This document shows, one piece after another, positions 32,351 to 40,078 of a DNA stretch of 64,000 bases; within the stretch, counting starts at the first letter, position 1, and every line of letters starts with the position of its first letter. The DNA is taken from NCBI GenBank assembly GCA_004297625.1, contig SCTY01000025.1:25762-89761 (forward strand), in the 5' to 3' direction. Under the pieces are notes generated by a model. The model saw only the letters and a list, made by a program, of their open reading frames with translations. It was not told the origin of the DNA and searched no databases. The translations under genes were made by a program, and so were the position numbers. The DNA is from Betaproteobacteria bacterium (lineage in GTDB: Bacteria; Pseudomonadota; Gammaproteobacteria; Burkholderiales; SG8-39).

Positions 32351-33028
32351 TCACACCGCCCCGTCGAGCTCCGGGTAGTGGCGGAAGATGCCGTCCTGGT
32401 TGAACGGAATGCGGCGCTCCGAGGCGAGATAGGCCGCGAGCGCGGGTCTTCTGCTGACTCTGTCGTGGATCCGCAGGAGGTTGGGAATTCTCTTTTCCTG
32501 CCTTTTCATCGCGCGCGGAAACGCGTAGCGCAGGCCTTCGATCATCTGGAACAAGGAGAGCTCGACATAGCCCGAGCTTTTTGCGGCCTCGAAATAATCG
32601 AGATATTTCGGCAGGCGGCTACCCAGAAAGTGCGCCGCGCGCCGCTTCGCCTCCCGCTTCTGCTCCTCGTAATAGAGGCCGCTGCCGACCGGGTGGTGGG
32701 TGTCGTGCACCTCGGCGAGCCAGTCGGCGATGGTGAGCTGCAACTGGTGCAGCCACAGCCGTCCCGATTCGCTTCTCGGCGCGAGCTCGAGCCGCGGTCC
32801 GAGGTAGAACAGGATGTTCGCCGTCTGAGCGATTAGCAGACGTCCCGCCTTGAGGAATGGCGGCGCAAACGGCACCCGCTTGCCTTCTCCCATCAGGTGC
32901 TCCATCGCCGCCATGCCGCCGCGCGTGCGCGCCACGTCCACGTACGCCGCGCCGGCGTCCTCGAGCGCGAGCCGCACGAATTCGCCGCGGCCCTGGATCG
33001 AGGGCCAGTAATAGAGCTCATATCGCAT
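32351..33028 (-). CDS. Glutathione S-transferase family protein
   Basis: 225 residues from ATG 33028 with GAGG upstream. The thioredoxin-like N-terminal half begins YELYYWPSIQGRGEFVRLALEDAGAAYVDV, with Tyr in the position used for glutathione activation in sigma-type enzymes, and the helical C-terminal half follows (about 85-215). Sequence LELSLFQMIEGL-like matches sigma/prostaglandin-D-synthase-like GSTs. It overlaps the RelE-like toxin gene by 11 bases on the same strand, unusual for a metabolic gene. Confidence 0.82.
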   Translation of the reverse strand: MRYELYYWPSIQGRGEFVRLALEDAGAAYVDVARTRGGMAAMEHLMGEGKRVPFAPPFLKAGRLLIAQTANILFYLGPRLELAPRSESGRLWLHQLQLTIADWLAEVHDTHHPVGSGLYYEEQKREAKRRAAHFLGSRLPKYLDYFEAAKSSGYVELSLFQMIEGLRYAFPRAMKRQEKRIPNLLRIHDRVSRRPALAAYLASERRIPFNQDGIFRHYPELDGAV

Positions 33029-33311
33029 AACCAGCCTCGCGCTGATGACGGATTGCGTGCACCGTGACACGGTCGGAGGCCTCGTCGTACTTGTAGAGCG
33101 CGACGTAGCCGGTACGCCCTCTCGAGATCACCAGTTCGCGCAATCCCTGCTCCACGGGGCGGCCGACCAGCGGGTGCAAGCGTAAGAGGTCGAGCGCATC
33201 CATGATGAGGGCAACGGTGCCGCGGGCGTGCGCAGGATCGGCTGCGACCAGGAATTCAGCAAGCCGCTCGAGATCCGCGAGCGCCCGCGCGGAGTACTCG
33301 ACGGCCGGCAC
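33018..33311 (-). CDS. RelE/ParE-family toxin
   Basis: 97 residues with the ParE fold: VEYSARALADLERLAEFLV N-terminal helices, PLVGRPVEQGLRELVISRGRTGYVALYKYDEASDRVTVHAIRHQRE with conserved Arg and the strand YVALYKYD. It lies nine bases downstream of a ribbon-helix-helix antitoxin gene in the standard antitoxin-toxin order. Probably a gyrase or ribosome-directed toxin; the GST start lies inside its end. Confidence 0.82.
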   Translation of the reverse strand: MPAVEYSARALADLERLAEFLVAADPAHARGTVALIMDALDLLRLHPLVGRPVEQGLRELVISRGRTGYVALYKYDEASDRVTVHAIRHQREAGYAI

Positions 33312-33320
33312 GCGGCGCGA

Positions 33321-33602
33321 TCAGCGCCTTACCGGCTTCGGCCGGCGAGGTTTCCCGCCGGCGGCCCTGGCAAGAATGTACTTGCGCACGTCCTGTGCGG
33401 CATAGACCCGGCCGGTGCGCTCCGTTTCGGATACCGAAAGAAGCGCGTCCTCGATCAGTCGGCTACGCTGCTCCGCGACCGTCGCTTGCGTCTCGAGCGC
33501 CTCGAGCATCCATGCATGCGGCGTCTTGCCGGAAGCCTCGGCGAGCGGAGCGATCCGCTTCTTCAGCGTTTCGGGAAGCTTCAGGGTCGTAGTCGATGCC
33601 AT
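33321..33602 (-). CDS. Ribbon-helix-helix antitoxin
   Basis: 93 residues from ATG 33602. The N-terminus TTLKLPETLKKRIAPLAEASGKTPHAWMLEALE is a typical MetJ/Arc ribbon-helix-helix; the C-terminal part would wrap the ParE-like toxin encoded next. A GGTG-n2-ACT-n2-AGT-n2-CACC palindrome upstream is the likely autoregulatory operator. Confidence 0.78.
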   Translation of the reverse strand: MASTTTLKLPETLKKRIAPLAEASGKTPHAWMLEALETQATVAEQRSRLIEDALLSVSETERTGRVYAAQDVRKYILARAAGGKPRRPKPVRR

Positions 33603-33623
33603 CGCGCGAATTTTTCCAAATGG

Positions 33624-33643
33624 GGTGACACTAAAGTAACACC
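33624..33643. promoter_or_regulatory. Palindromic operator candidate of the RelE/RHH operon
   Basis: The 20-base dyad GGTGACACTAAAGTAACACC has symmetric blocks GGTG, ACT, AGT and CACC, and lies 22 bases upstream of the antitoxin start. Such sites are bound by ribbon-helix-helix antitoxins for autorepression. Confidence 0.45.
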
Positions 33644-33708
33644 TCGCGGCCGCTCGGGTCAACGTCGAGACGGCACGCATTCCGCGGTCCCTACGGGCGC
33701 CGGCGCCG

Positions 33709-34317
33709 CTACCGGGCAGCCAGATCGACGAGCTCCCGGACTTCTCCTATCTTGTCCTTGACTAACCAATGCGTCAGATCGCCGCTCGATATGACGGCGA
33801 GCAGCTTGCCGTTTTCCACAATCGGCAGGTGCCGGAACCGCCGCTGGGTGACCAGCCCCATCGCAGCGCCGACGCTCGTCGTCGGCGGGACGCAGTACGG
33901 GTCCCTCGTCATCACCTCGGAAACTTTCGTGCTGCGGGGATCGAGGCCGGCAGCCAGTACCTTGTTCAGCGCATCCCGCTCCGTGAAGATGCCGATCAAC
34001 GTTTCGCCATCCATGACCATCAGCGCACCGATTTTCTCGGCGGTCATCGTGCGCACGCACGCCGTGACCAGCGTATCGGGCCCGACCGAGTGGATCGCTT
34101 CGCCCTCCTGCAATAGCCTTTTCAATGGAGCCGCGCGTTTGTCCCGTAATCTCATGGAGTAGACCCAGACGGCGGCGATGATTGCAAACAGAACCAGCGC
34201 GTACATCGGCCCTCTGCTAATGAGCGTCTGGACGTCCTCCAGTTGCGCCGCAGGCACTGCTGTCGAAAGAAATGCGAGAACGGTACCGGTGCCCGACTGG
34301 TAAAGCAGCTTTCTCAT
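33709..34317 (-). CDS. CBS-domain protein with N-terminal membrane segment
   Basis: 202 residues. A signal-like start (residues 1-25) and a membrane helix (MYALVLFAIIAAVWVYSM, about 38-55) precede a tandem CBS pair (about 75-190; SVGPDTLVTACVRTM...LMVMDGETLIGIFTERDAL and DPYCVPPTTSVGAAMGLVTQRRFRHLPIVENGKLLAVISSGDL). CBS pairs bind adenine nucleotides, so this may be a membrane-tethered energy sensor. GGAGGG precedes the start. Confidence 0.85.
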   Translation of the reverse strand: MRKLLYQSGTGTVLAFLSTAVPAAQLEDVQTLISRGPMYALVLFAIIAAVWVYSMRLRDKRAAPLKRLLQEGEAIHSVGPDTLVTACVRTMTAEKIGALMVMDGETLIGIFTERDALNKVLAAGLDPRSTKVSEVMTRDPYCVPPTTSVGAAMGLVTQRRFRHLPIVENGKLLAVISSGDLTHWLVKDKIGEVRELVDLAAR

Positions 34318-34416
34318 AGGGTTGGCCCTCCATTGCGTCCAACTACGTCCGACTATGATTCAGCCTGTTGCTTACATTGCATCCGGCTATCCGCGACGTC
34401 AAGCGTGCTGCCGGGT

Positions 34417-34429
34417 CATAATTGCAGGA
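34417..34429 (+). promoter_or_regulatory. -10 element of a probable leaderless SDR transcript
   Basis: CATAAT at 34417-34422 ends six bases before ATG 34429, placing the transcription start at the initiation codon. No Shine-Dalgarno is possible in that gap. Confidence 0.35.
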
Positions 34430-35136
34430 TGAGCGGCGTGCTGCTGGTCGCGGGGGCGGGCGAGGGCCTGGGGCGTTCGGTGGCGCTGCGCTTCGCGCGC
34501 GAAGGCTATGCGGTCGCGCTCGCCGCGCGCAACGCCGAGAAGCTGCGGCGAGTTTCTTCAGAGACCGGCGGGCGCGCGTTTCCCGCCGATCTCGGAAGCG
34601 AAGCCGAGGTGCTTCGCTTGTTCGAGGCGGTCGAATCGAGCCTCGGGCCGATCGATGCCGTGGCGTTCATCGCCTCGAGCCGCATGCAGGGCCCGTTCGC
34701 GGAAATCTCGCTCGCGGACTTCGAGCGCGTCTGGCGCGGAAGCTGCCTTACCGGCTTTCTCGTCGGGCGCGAAGCCGCGCGCCGCATGCTGCCGCGCGGC
34801 CGCGGCACCGTGATCTTCACCGGCGCCTCGGGGAGCGTGCGCGGGCGCGCGGGCTTCGCGGCCTTCGCCGCCGGCAAGGGAGCTCTGCGTTTCATGGCGC
34901 AGAGCATGGCGCGCGAGCTCGGACCGAAAGGCATCCATGTCGCGACCGTTCTCATCGACGGCGCCATCGACAGCAAGAAGATGTGGCGCGATCACCGCGA
35001 ACGCATGGAAAAGCTCGGTCCCGACGGCGCGCTGAATCCCGATGCGATCGCGGAGACGTACTGGCAGATCCACGGCCAGCCGCGCAGCGCGTGGACGCAC
35101 GAAGCCGACCTGCGGCCCTGGGCCGAGCCGTTCTGA
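34429..35136 (+). CDS. Short-chain dehydrogenase/reductase-like protein with Phe at the catalytic Tyr position
   Basis: 235 residues. The Rossmann motif GAGEGLGRSVALRF is shifted from the classical TGxxxGxG; Ser remains in TGASGS, but the YxxxK motif reads FAAGK (in AFAAGKGALRFMAQSMAREL), so the catalytic Tyr is Phe. The close-to-canonical ending GPKGIHVATVLIDGAIDS suggests a recognised SDR subgroup with altered chemistry. Whether it is an active reductase is uncertain. A perfect 18-base palindrome follows its stop. Confidence 0.85.
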   Translation: MSGVLLVAGAGEGLGRSVALRFAREGYAVALAARNAEKLRRVSSETGGRAFPADLGSEAEVLRLFEAVESSLGPIDAVAFIASSRMQGPFAEISLADFERVWRGSCLTGFLVGREAARRMLPRGRGTVIFTGASGSVRGRAGFAAFAAGKGALRFMAQSMARELGPKGIHVATVLIDGAIDSKKMWRDHRERMEKLGPDGALNPDAIAETYWQIHGQPRSAWTHEADLRPWAEPF

Positions 35137-35160
35137 CGCCGCTCGATAACGAGGCGCCCG

Positions 35161-35178
35161 CTGTTCCGCACGGAACAG
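35161..35178. promoter_or_regulatory. Perfect 18-bp palindrome upstream of a small HTH-like gene
   Basis: CTGTTCCG-CA-CGGAACAG lies 24 bases after the SDR stop. A TACACT -10-like hexamer at 35199-35204 would put the palindrome centre near -42, an activator position; it lacks a T tract, so it is more likely an operator than a terminator. Confidence 0.4.
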
Positions 35179-35228
35179 AACCCGGCGCATTGCGCGCGTA
35201 CACTGTGTGCGGGGGGGAAGAAGCACTC

Positions 35229-35450
35229 GTGCCCGTTCAGGGTGTATATCGCAACGCGATCGCGCACGCCGCGAAACTCGCAGGCGAGGAGCAGCTCGCC
35301 CGGCGGCTGCGCGTTTCCCGCATGGTTCTCGATAGCTGGCTGTCAGGCAGCACGCTGATCCCGTCCAACATTTTTCTGGCCGTGGCGGACTACCTCGCCG
35401 AAATCCGGCCCCCAGAGGGATCGCCGCCCGGCGGCTCGAAAAGCGGCTGA
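35229..35450 (+). CDS. Small helix-turn-helix-like protein (73 aa)
   Basis: GTG 35229 follows a purine-rich GGGGGGGAAGAAG stretch. The core AIAHAAKLAGEEQLARRLRVSRMVLDSWLSGSTLIPSNIFLAVADYLAE looks like a compact HTH of the YdaS/Cro-like kind, with a recognition-helix-like segment VSRMVLDSWL. The C-terminus is Pro/Gly-rich and disordered. I infer DNA binding but know no function. It lies between the palindrome and the Crp-family regulator. Confidence 0.55.
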   Translation: MPVQGVYRNAIAHAAKLAGEEQLARRLRVSRMVLDSWLSGSTLIPSNIFLAVADYLAEIRPPEGSPPGGSKSG

Positions 35451-35454
35451 AGCT

Positions 35455-35487
35455 TGTGCTGTAGCACATCGTCTACCGCTGTAGCAC
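35455..35487. promoter_or_regulatory. Two GCTGTAGCAC repeats, candidate autoregulatory sites of the Crp-family gene
   Basis: GCTGTAGCAC occurs at 35458-35467 and 35478-35487, exactly 20 bases apart (two helical turns). The first is the centre of the dyad TGTGCT-GT-AGCACA (35455-35468). They lie 125-157 bases before the Crp-family ATG, fitting co-operative binding by a dimeric regulator. Confidence 0.45.
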
Positions 35488-35611
35488 CGCGCGATCTGCC
35501 GGATGACGCATGGCGCGCTCCGCAGGAGAAGCTGTCAGCCGGCGCTAGCATGCGCCGACATCGACGCATTCTTCGTTGTCCCCTGAAGAACAAACCTTTC
35601 GGATAACGGCC

Positions 35612-36307
35612 ATGCATACTGGCTCGACCGGCAATAGCATTCTGGACACGCTGCCCTCGTCGGCGCGGCGCCTGTGCCAGAAGATGCTGGTGGACCTGCC
35701 GGCGGGCACGCAGCTCGTTGGCCAGGGCGAGCACATCACGCACGTGTTCTTTCCCACGACCGCAGTCTGCTCCATAGCCATCGAGCTCGCTTCCGGAGAG
35801 AAGGCCGAAACCGGCGCGGTGGGCCAAGACGGCTTCGTCGGCGTGCCGCTCGTGCTCGGCGTGTCGGTTAGCACCACGAGCGGCGTCATCCAGGTGCCCG
35901 GCGAAGGCTACCGCATGGGCGCAAAGCCGCTGCTCGACTTTTGCCGGCAGCACGAGGCGTTCCGCAAGGCGCTGTTAGGCTACAGCGCGTTCAGATTGCA
36001 CCTCGCGAGCCGCTCGGTGGCGTGCAACTCGTTCCATTCGATCCAGCAGCGCCTGGCGCGCTGGCTGCTCTTCACGCACGATTGCGCGCGCAAGAACGAG
36101 TTCCGCCTCACGCACGAGGCGCTTTCGGCGATGCTCGCCGCGACGCGGCCGCGCGTCAGCCAGGCGGCGGCCGGGCTTAAAGCCGCGGGCATCATCGATT
36201 ACCGGCGCGGAGAAGTGCGCATCCTGGACCGCAAGCGGCTGGAGGCGGTTTCCTGCGAGTGCTATGAGGAAAACAGGGCGGCGCTCGCCACGTACGGCCC
36301 GCACTAG
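35612..36307 (+). CDS. Crp/Fnr-family transcriptional regulator
   Basis: 231 residues from ATG 35612 (a TTG 36 bases upstream is an alternative). An N-terminal CRP-type barrel (about 15-135; DLPAGTQLVGQGEHITHVFFPTTAVCSI) is followed by a dimerisation helix and a C-terminal winged helix (LTHEALSAMLAATRPRVSQAAAGLKAAGIIDYRRGEVRI). The effector-binding motif diverges from CRP and no N-terminal Fe-S Cys set is seen, so it is neither Fnr nor CRP proper; it resembles the Crp-like group common in Proteobacteria and Rhizobiales with GYSAFR...RLARWLL. Confidence 0.85.
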   Translation: MHTGSTGNSILDTLPSSARRLCQKMLVDLPAGTQLVGQGEHITHVFFPTTAVCSIAIELASGEKAETGAVGQDGFVGVPLVLGVSVSTTSGVIQVPGEGYRMGAKPLLDFCRQHEAFRKALLGYSAFRLHLASRSVACNSFHSIQQRLARWLLFTHDCARKNEFRLTHEALSAMLAATRPRVSQAAAGLKAAGIIDYRRGEVRILDRKRLEAVSCECYEENRAALATYGPH

Positions 36308-36318
36308 CGCCCGCTCGG

Positions 36319-37974
36319 CTACTTCGACGCGTACTCGCGGCGCGCGGCCTCGCTGCTGACCTTGCCTTCGGCGATATCGCGCTCCAGCGCCGCGCGGTCG
36401 CGTTGGCGCGGATCGCCGTAGCCGCCGCCGCCGGCGGAATCCATGACGACGACGTCGCCGGGCTTGAGATGCGTGAGGCCGTAAGGATCGCCGGGCTTGC
36501 CGTTCACGAGGAACTGCGCGCGTGCGCCTGGCTTGCCGTCGAACAGTCCTTCGGGCGGCAGGCGGAAGCGGCCCGACTGCAGCGCCATGCTGACCGGCGG
36601 CCGCGGCGCGCACGCGTCGTCGGGCACGCGGAACACTTCCCGCCGCCCCAGCGCGCCGCGCTGCTTGCCGGGCCCGCCGGAGTCGGCGATCAGCTCGCGG
36701 CGCTCGACGATGAGCGGCGCGTCGCTCTCCAGGATCTCGATCGGCGTGTTCGCGCCGTTCGCCGGGAAGATGAACGAGCCTTCGCCGTCGCGCGTTGCAC
36801 CCGCGCCCAGCCCGCCGCCGCGGATCAACACCGTATGGAACGGCCGGCCGTCGCCGCGCCGGCCGTAGAACATCTGCATCGTCGCGGGCGTGCCGCCGCC
36901 CGCGGCGACCACGCGCTCGGGCAGCGCGGCCGCGAGCGCGCGATAGATCACCTCGGTGATGAAGTGGCCGATCTGCATGCGTGCGGCGACCGCCGCCGGG
37001 AAGCGGCAGTTCACTACCGTCCCTTCGGGCGCGATCAGGCGGATCGGCGCCGCGATGCCGTGATTGTTGGGGATCTCCGGATCGAAGACGCTCTTCACCG
37101 CCATGTGCACGTAGGCGTAGGTGAAGTTGTAGACCACGTTGCCACCCCAATCGACCTGCGGCGAGGAGCCGCTGAGGTCGACGGTGATGTCGCTGCCCTC
37201 GATGGTGAGCGCGCACTGGATGCGCACCTCGGGCTCGCCTTCTTTCTGCTCGATCAGCCCTTCGGCGCGGTACACGCCGGCCGGCACGCGCGCGATCGAG
37301 GCGCGGACGCTCGCTTCGCTGCGGCGGATGATCTCGTCGCCGAGCTCGTCGAGATCCGGCAGATCGTATTGCTCGAGCATGCGCACGATCTTTTCCGCGC
37401 ACACGTGGTTCGCGGCGATCTGCGAGCGGATGTCGCCGCTCACCTGCTCGGGCGTGCGCACGTTGGCGAGGATCATGTCGAGCACGCCCTGGTTGAGCGC
37501 GCCGCCGGCGTAGAGCTTGACCAGCGGAATGAAGAGCCCTTCCTCGAACACCTCGCGGTTGTCGGAGGCGACGCGCCCGCCGATGTCCGAGTGATGCAGG
37601 ATGCACGCGGTGAACGCGGCGGCGCGCCCGCGGTGGAGCACGGGGCTGAGGACGCAGACGTCGTTGAGGTGGCCGGCGAGCGCCCAGGGATCATTGGTGA
37701 TGAACACATCGCCCGGCGCGAGCGAGCCGGGCGCGAGCACCTCGACGAGCTTGCGGATGCCGAGCGCCATCGCGCCCGACTGCCCCGGCGTGGCGAGGGT
37801 GCCCTGGGCGAGCTCGCGGCCGCGCGAATCGGTGAACATGCACGTGTAGTCGTGCGCGTCGCGCAGCAGGCTCGAGAACGCCGTGCGCGCCACCGCGGCG
37901 TCGGATTCGTCGACGATCGAGATCAGCCGGCGCCACAGAATTTCAAGCGTGATGGGATCGAAGCGGCTTTTCAT
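36319..37974 (-). CDS. hyuB: Hydantoinase B/oxoprolinase family protein
   Basis: 551 residues. ATG 37974 overlaps the hyuA stop (ATGA). Family blocks are DPITLEILWRRLISIVDESDAAVARTAFSSLLRDAHDYTC, then FITNDPWALAGHLNDVCVLSPV and PGDVVVMDSAGGGGYGDP near the C-terminus. With HyuA it forms an ATP-dependent amidohydrolase or carboxylase (hydantoinase, oxoprolinase, acetone or acetophenone carboxylase relatives). Carboxylases of this group have extra subunits, not seen here. Substrate unknown. Confidence 0.9.
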   Translation of the reverse strand: MKSRFDPITLEILWRRLISIVDESDAAVARTAFSSLLRDAHDYTCMFTDSRGRELAQGTLATPGQSGAMALGIRKLVEVLAPGSLAPGDVFITNDPWALAGHLNDVCVLSPVLHRGRAAAFTACILHHSDIGGRVASDNREVFEEGLFIPLVKLYAGGALNQGVLDMILANVRTPEQVSGDIRSQIAANHVCAEKIVRMLEQYDLPDLDELGDEIIRRSEASVRASIARVPAGVYRAEGLIEQKEGEPEVRIQCALTIEGSDITVDLSGSSPQVDWGGNVVYNFTYAYVHMAVKSVFDPEIPNNHGIAAPIRLIAPEGTVVNCRFPAAVAARMQIGHFITEVIYRALAAALPERVVAAGGGTPATMQMFYGRRGDGRPFHTVLIRGGGLGAGATRDGEGSFIFPANGANTPIEILESDAPLIVERRELIADSGGPGKQRGALGRREVFRVPDDACAPRPPVSMALQSGRFRLPPEGLFDGKPGARAQFLVNGKPGDPYGLTHLKPGDVVVMDSAGGGGYGDPRQRDRAALERDIAEGKVSSEAARREYASK

Positions 37975-40037
37975 AAATTGATCCAAAGAAAGCCGTACTC
38001 GTCTACGCGAGCGGCGGCGCCGCTGCCGGCGATCACGGTGGATTCGCGCTCCTCGACGATCGCCGGCCCCGCGATCTCCGCGCCGGGCGGCAGCTTGTAG
38101 CGGTCGTAGACCGTGTACGGAACGAAGTCCTTGGCGATGGGGCAGTACGCTTTGCGGCTGCCTTTGACCGCGTCTGCCGCCTTTCCTCTTACTGAGATTT
38201 TTGGAAGAGAAAGCAGCTTCACAGGCAAGCTGGCGCGCACGCAGAAGTTGACGAACTCGACCGGCGACTCGGGGTAGGTGCGGCCGTAGAGCCGCGCATA
38301 GGTCTCGTCGAAGCGCCGGCGCAGCTCCTGCGCGTTCAGTCTTCCGAAGTCGCCGGGCGGCAGCACGAGGCTCGTCTCCGAGCCCTGGCCGATGAAGCGC
38401 GCTTCGACCGAGCGCGTGAACCCGATCGGGCCTTCGGCGCCCGCCTTGCGCAGCGTGCGCTCGCCCTCGGCTTCCAGGTCCCGGAAAAGCGCTTCGAGGC
38501 GCGCGAAATCGGCGGTTGCGAACGGCACTTTGTGGCTGCGCACGAGATCGAAAGCGCGCGGCGCCGTGAAGAAGCCCAGTGCGGAGCCCACGCCCGCGTT
38601 CGGCGGCACGACCAGGCGCGGCGCGCCGAGCTTGCGCGCGAGGCCGTACGCATGCACCGGCCCGGCGCCGCCGAACGCCGCCACGGTGACGACCTGCGGG
38701 TTGCCGCCGCGCTCGGCGATGTGCGTCTTCGCCGCGGCGGCCATGGTCTCGTTGATGAGATCGTGGATGCCCCAGAGTGCCTCGACGAACGAAACGCCGA
38801 GCGGGCTCGCGATGCGCTCTTCGATGCCCCGGCGCGCCGCCGCGGCATCGAGCTTCATCGTGCCGCCGAGAAAATAATCGGCGTCGAGGTAGCCGAGCAG
38901 CAGATCCGCGTCCGTCACGGTCGGCTCGCTGCCGCGCCGGCCGTAGCAGATCGGCCCGGGCTCGGCGCCCGCGCTTTCGGGGCCGACCTGCAGGGTGCCG
39001 AGCCGGCTCGCGCGCGCGATGCTGCCGCCGCCGGCGCCGATCTCCATGAGGTCGACGACCGGCACCTGGATGGTAAGGCCGCTTCCCTTCTGGAAACGCT
39101 GCACGCGGCCGACCTCGAAGCTCGGCACCACGCCGGCGACGCCGTGCTGGATGAGGCACGACTTCGCGGTCGTGCCGCCCATGTCGAAGCAGAACATCTC
39201 GGGTGAGTGGAAGAGCTTGCTGTAGCACTGGCCCGCGATGACCGCGGCGGTCGGCCCGGACTCGATGATGCGCACCGGGAAGTCCGCGGCGGTCTCGGCC
39301 GAGGTGACGCCGCCGGAAGAAAGCATGATGAAAAGCCGTCCGCGGAAGCCCAGGCCCGCGAGGCGCTCGCGCAGCCGCTTCAGATAGCTCTCGGTGAGCG
39401 GCTTCACGTACGCGTTGGTCACCGTGGTGCTGGTGCGCTCGTACTCGCGGATCTGCGGCAGCACCTCGTACGAGATCGATACCGGCACGCCGGGCAGCTC
39501 CTCGGCGAGCATTTTCTTGAGCGCCAGCTCGTGCGCCGGGTTCTCGAAGGAGTTGATGAGGCACACCGCGACCGATTCGGTGCCGAGCGCCTTCAGCGCT
39601 TCTACGGTGCGCCGGGCCTGCGCCTCGTCGAGCGGCTCCAGGACGCTGCCGTCGGCGCGCAGCCGCTCGTTGACCTCCAGGCGCCGCTCGCGCGGCACCA
39701 GCGGCTCGGGCATCTGCGCGAACGCGTCGTACGCCGCGTAGCGGATCTCGCGCCCGAGCTCGAGCACGTCGCGGAAGCCGCGCGTGGTGACGAGCGCCGT
39801 GCGCGCGCCCTTCCTCTCGATGATCGCGTTGATGACGAGCGTGGTGCCGTGGATGACCTCTTCCAGCCCCTCGATGCAGCCCGGGACCTCGCGGGCGAGA
39901 GCGGCGAGGCCTTCGACGATCGCCTGCGCCGGGTCGCGCGGCGTGGTCAGGCACTTGTGGCTGCGGCTCGCCCCGGTCTCGTCGTCGAGCAGCACGAAAT
40001 CGGTAAAGGTGCCGCCGACGTCAATTCCTATGCGCAT
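37971..40037 (-). CDS. hyuA: Hydantoinase A/oxoprolinase family protein
   Basis: 688 residues with the ASKHA-type ATP-binding start RIGIDVGGTFTDFVLLDDETG and the Hydant_A_N and Hydantoinase_A domains (FDMGGTTAKSCLIQHG; EIGAGGGSIARASRLGTLQVGPESAGAEPGPICYG). It is the ATP-hydrolysing partner of HyuB. It diverges from the HAD-hydratase fusion gene across 41 bases containing a GntR-type operator candidate, so it is likely co-regulated with the acid-degradation operon. Confidence 0.92.
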   Translation of the reverse strand: MRIGIDVGGTFTDFVLLDDETGASRSHKCLTTPRDPAQAIVEGLAALAREVPGCIEGLEEVIHGTTLVINAIIERKGARTALVTTRGFRDVLELGREIRYAAYDAFAQMPEPLVPRERRLEVNERLRADGSVLEPLDEAQARRTVEALKALGTESVAVCLINSFENPAHELALKKMLAEELPGVPVSISYEVLPQIREYERTSTTVTNAYVKPLTESYLKRLRERLAGLGFRGRLFIMLSSGGVTSAETAADFPVRIIESGPTAAVIAGQCYSKLFHSPEMFCFDMGGTTAKSCLIQHGVAGVVPSFEVGRVQRFQKGSGLTIQVPVVDLMEIGAGGGSIARASRLGTLQVGPESAGAEPGPICYGRRGSEPTVTDADLLLGYLDADYFLGGTMKLDAAAARRGIEERIASPLGVSFVEALWGIHDLINETMAAAAKTHIAERGGNPQVVTVAAFGGAGPVHAYGLARKLGAPRLVVPPNAGVGSALGFFTAPRAFDLVRSHKVPFATADFARLEALFRDLEAEGERTLRKAGAEGPIGFTRSVEARFIGQGSETSLVLPPGDFGRLNAQELRRRFDETYARLYGRTYPESPVEFVNFCVRASLPVKLLSLPKISVRGKAADAVKGSRKAYCPIAKDFVPYTVYDRYKLPPGAEIAGPAIVEERESTVIAGSGAAARVDEYGFLWINL

Positions 40038-40054
40038 CCGCCTTGCCTTGAAAC

Positions 40055-40069
40055 GGTATACCGTATACT
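40055..40069. promoter_or_regulatory. GntR-type operator and -10 in the 41-base divergent region
   Basis: GGTATACC (40055-40062) is a perfect palindrome and the hexamer GTATAC is repeated at 40056-40061 and 40063-40068. TATACT at 40064-40069 can serve as -10 for the plus-strand gene, whose first ATG is nine bases further on, so the operator covers the promoter. The GntR protein encoded 2 kb downstream is the obvious candidate binder. Confidence 0.5.
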
Positions 40070-40078
40070 GTACACGCG

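Noticed and set aside
36319..39954. A single open frame of about 1,200 codons on the minus strand across hyuB and most of hyuA
   Set aside because: Only the part from 37974 shows protein homology (HyuB); upstream is Arg/Ala/Gly-rich shadow of the hyuA frame, and the true start overlaps the hyuA stop.
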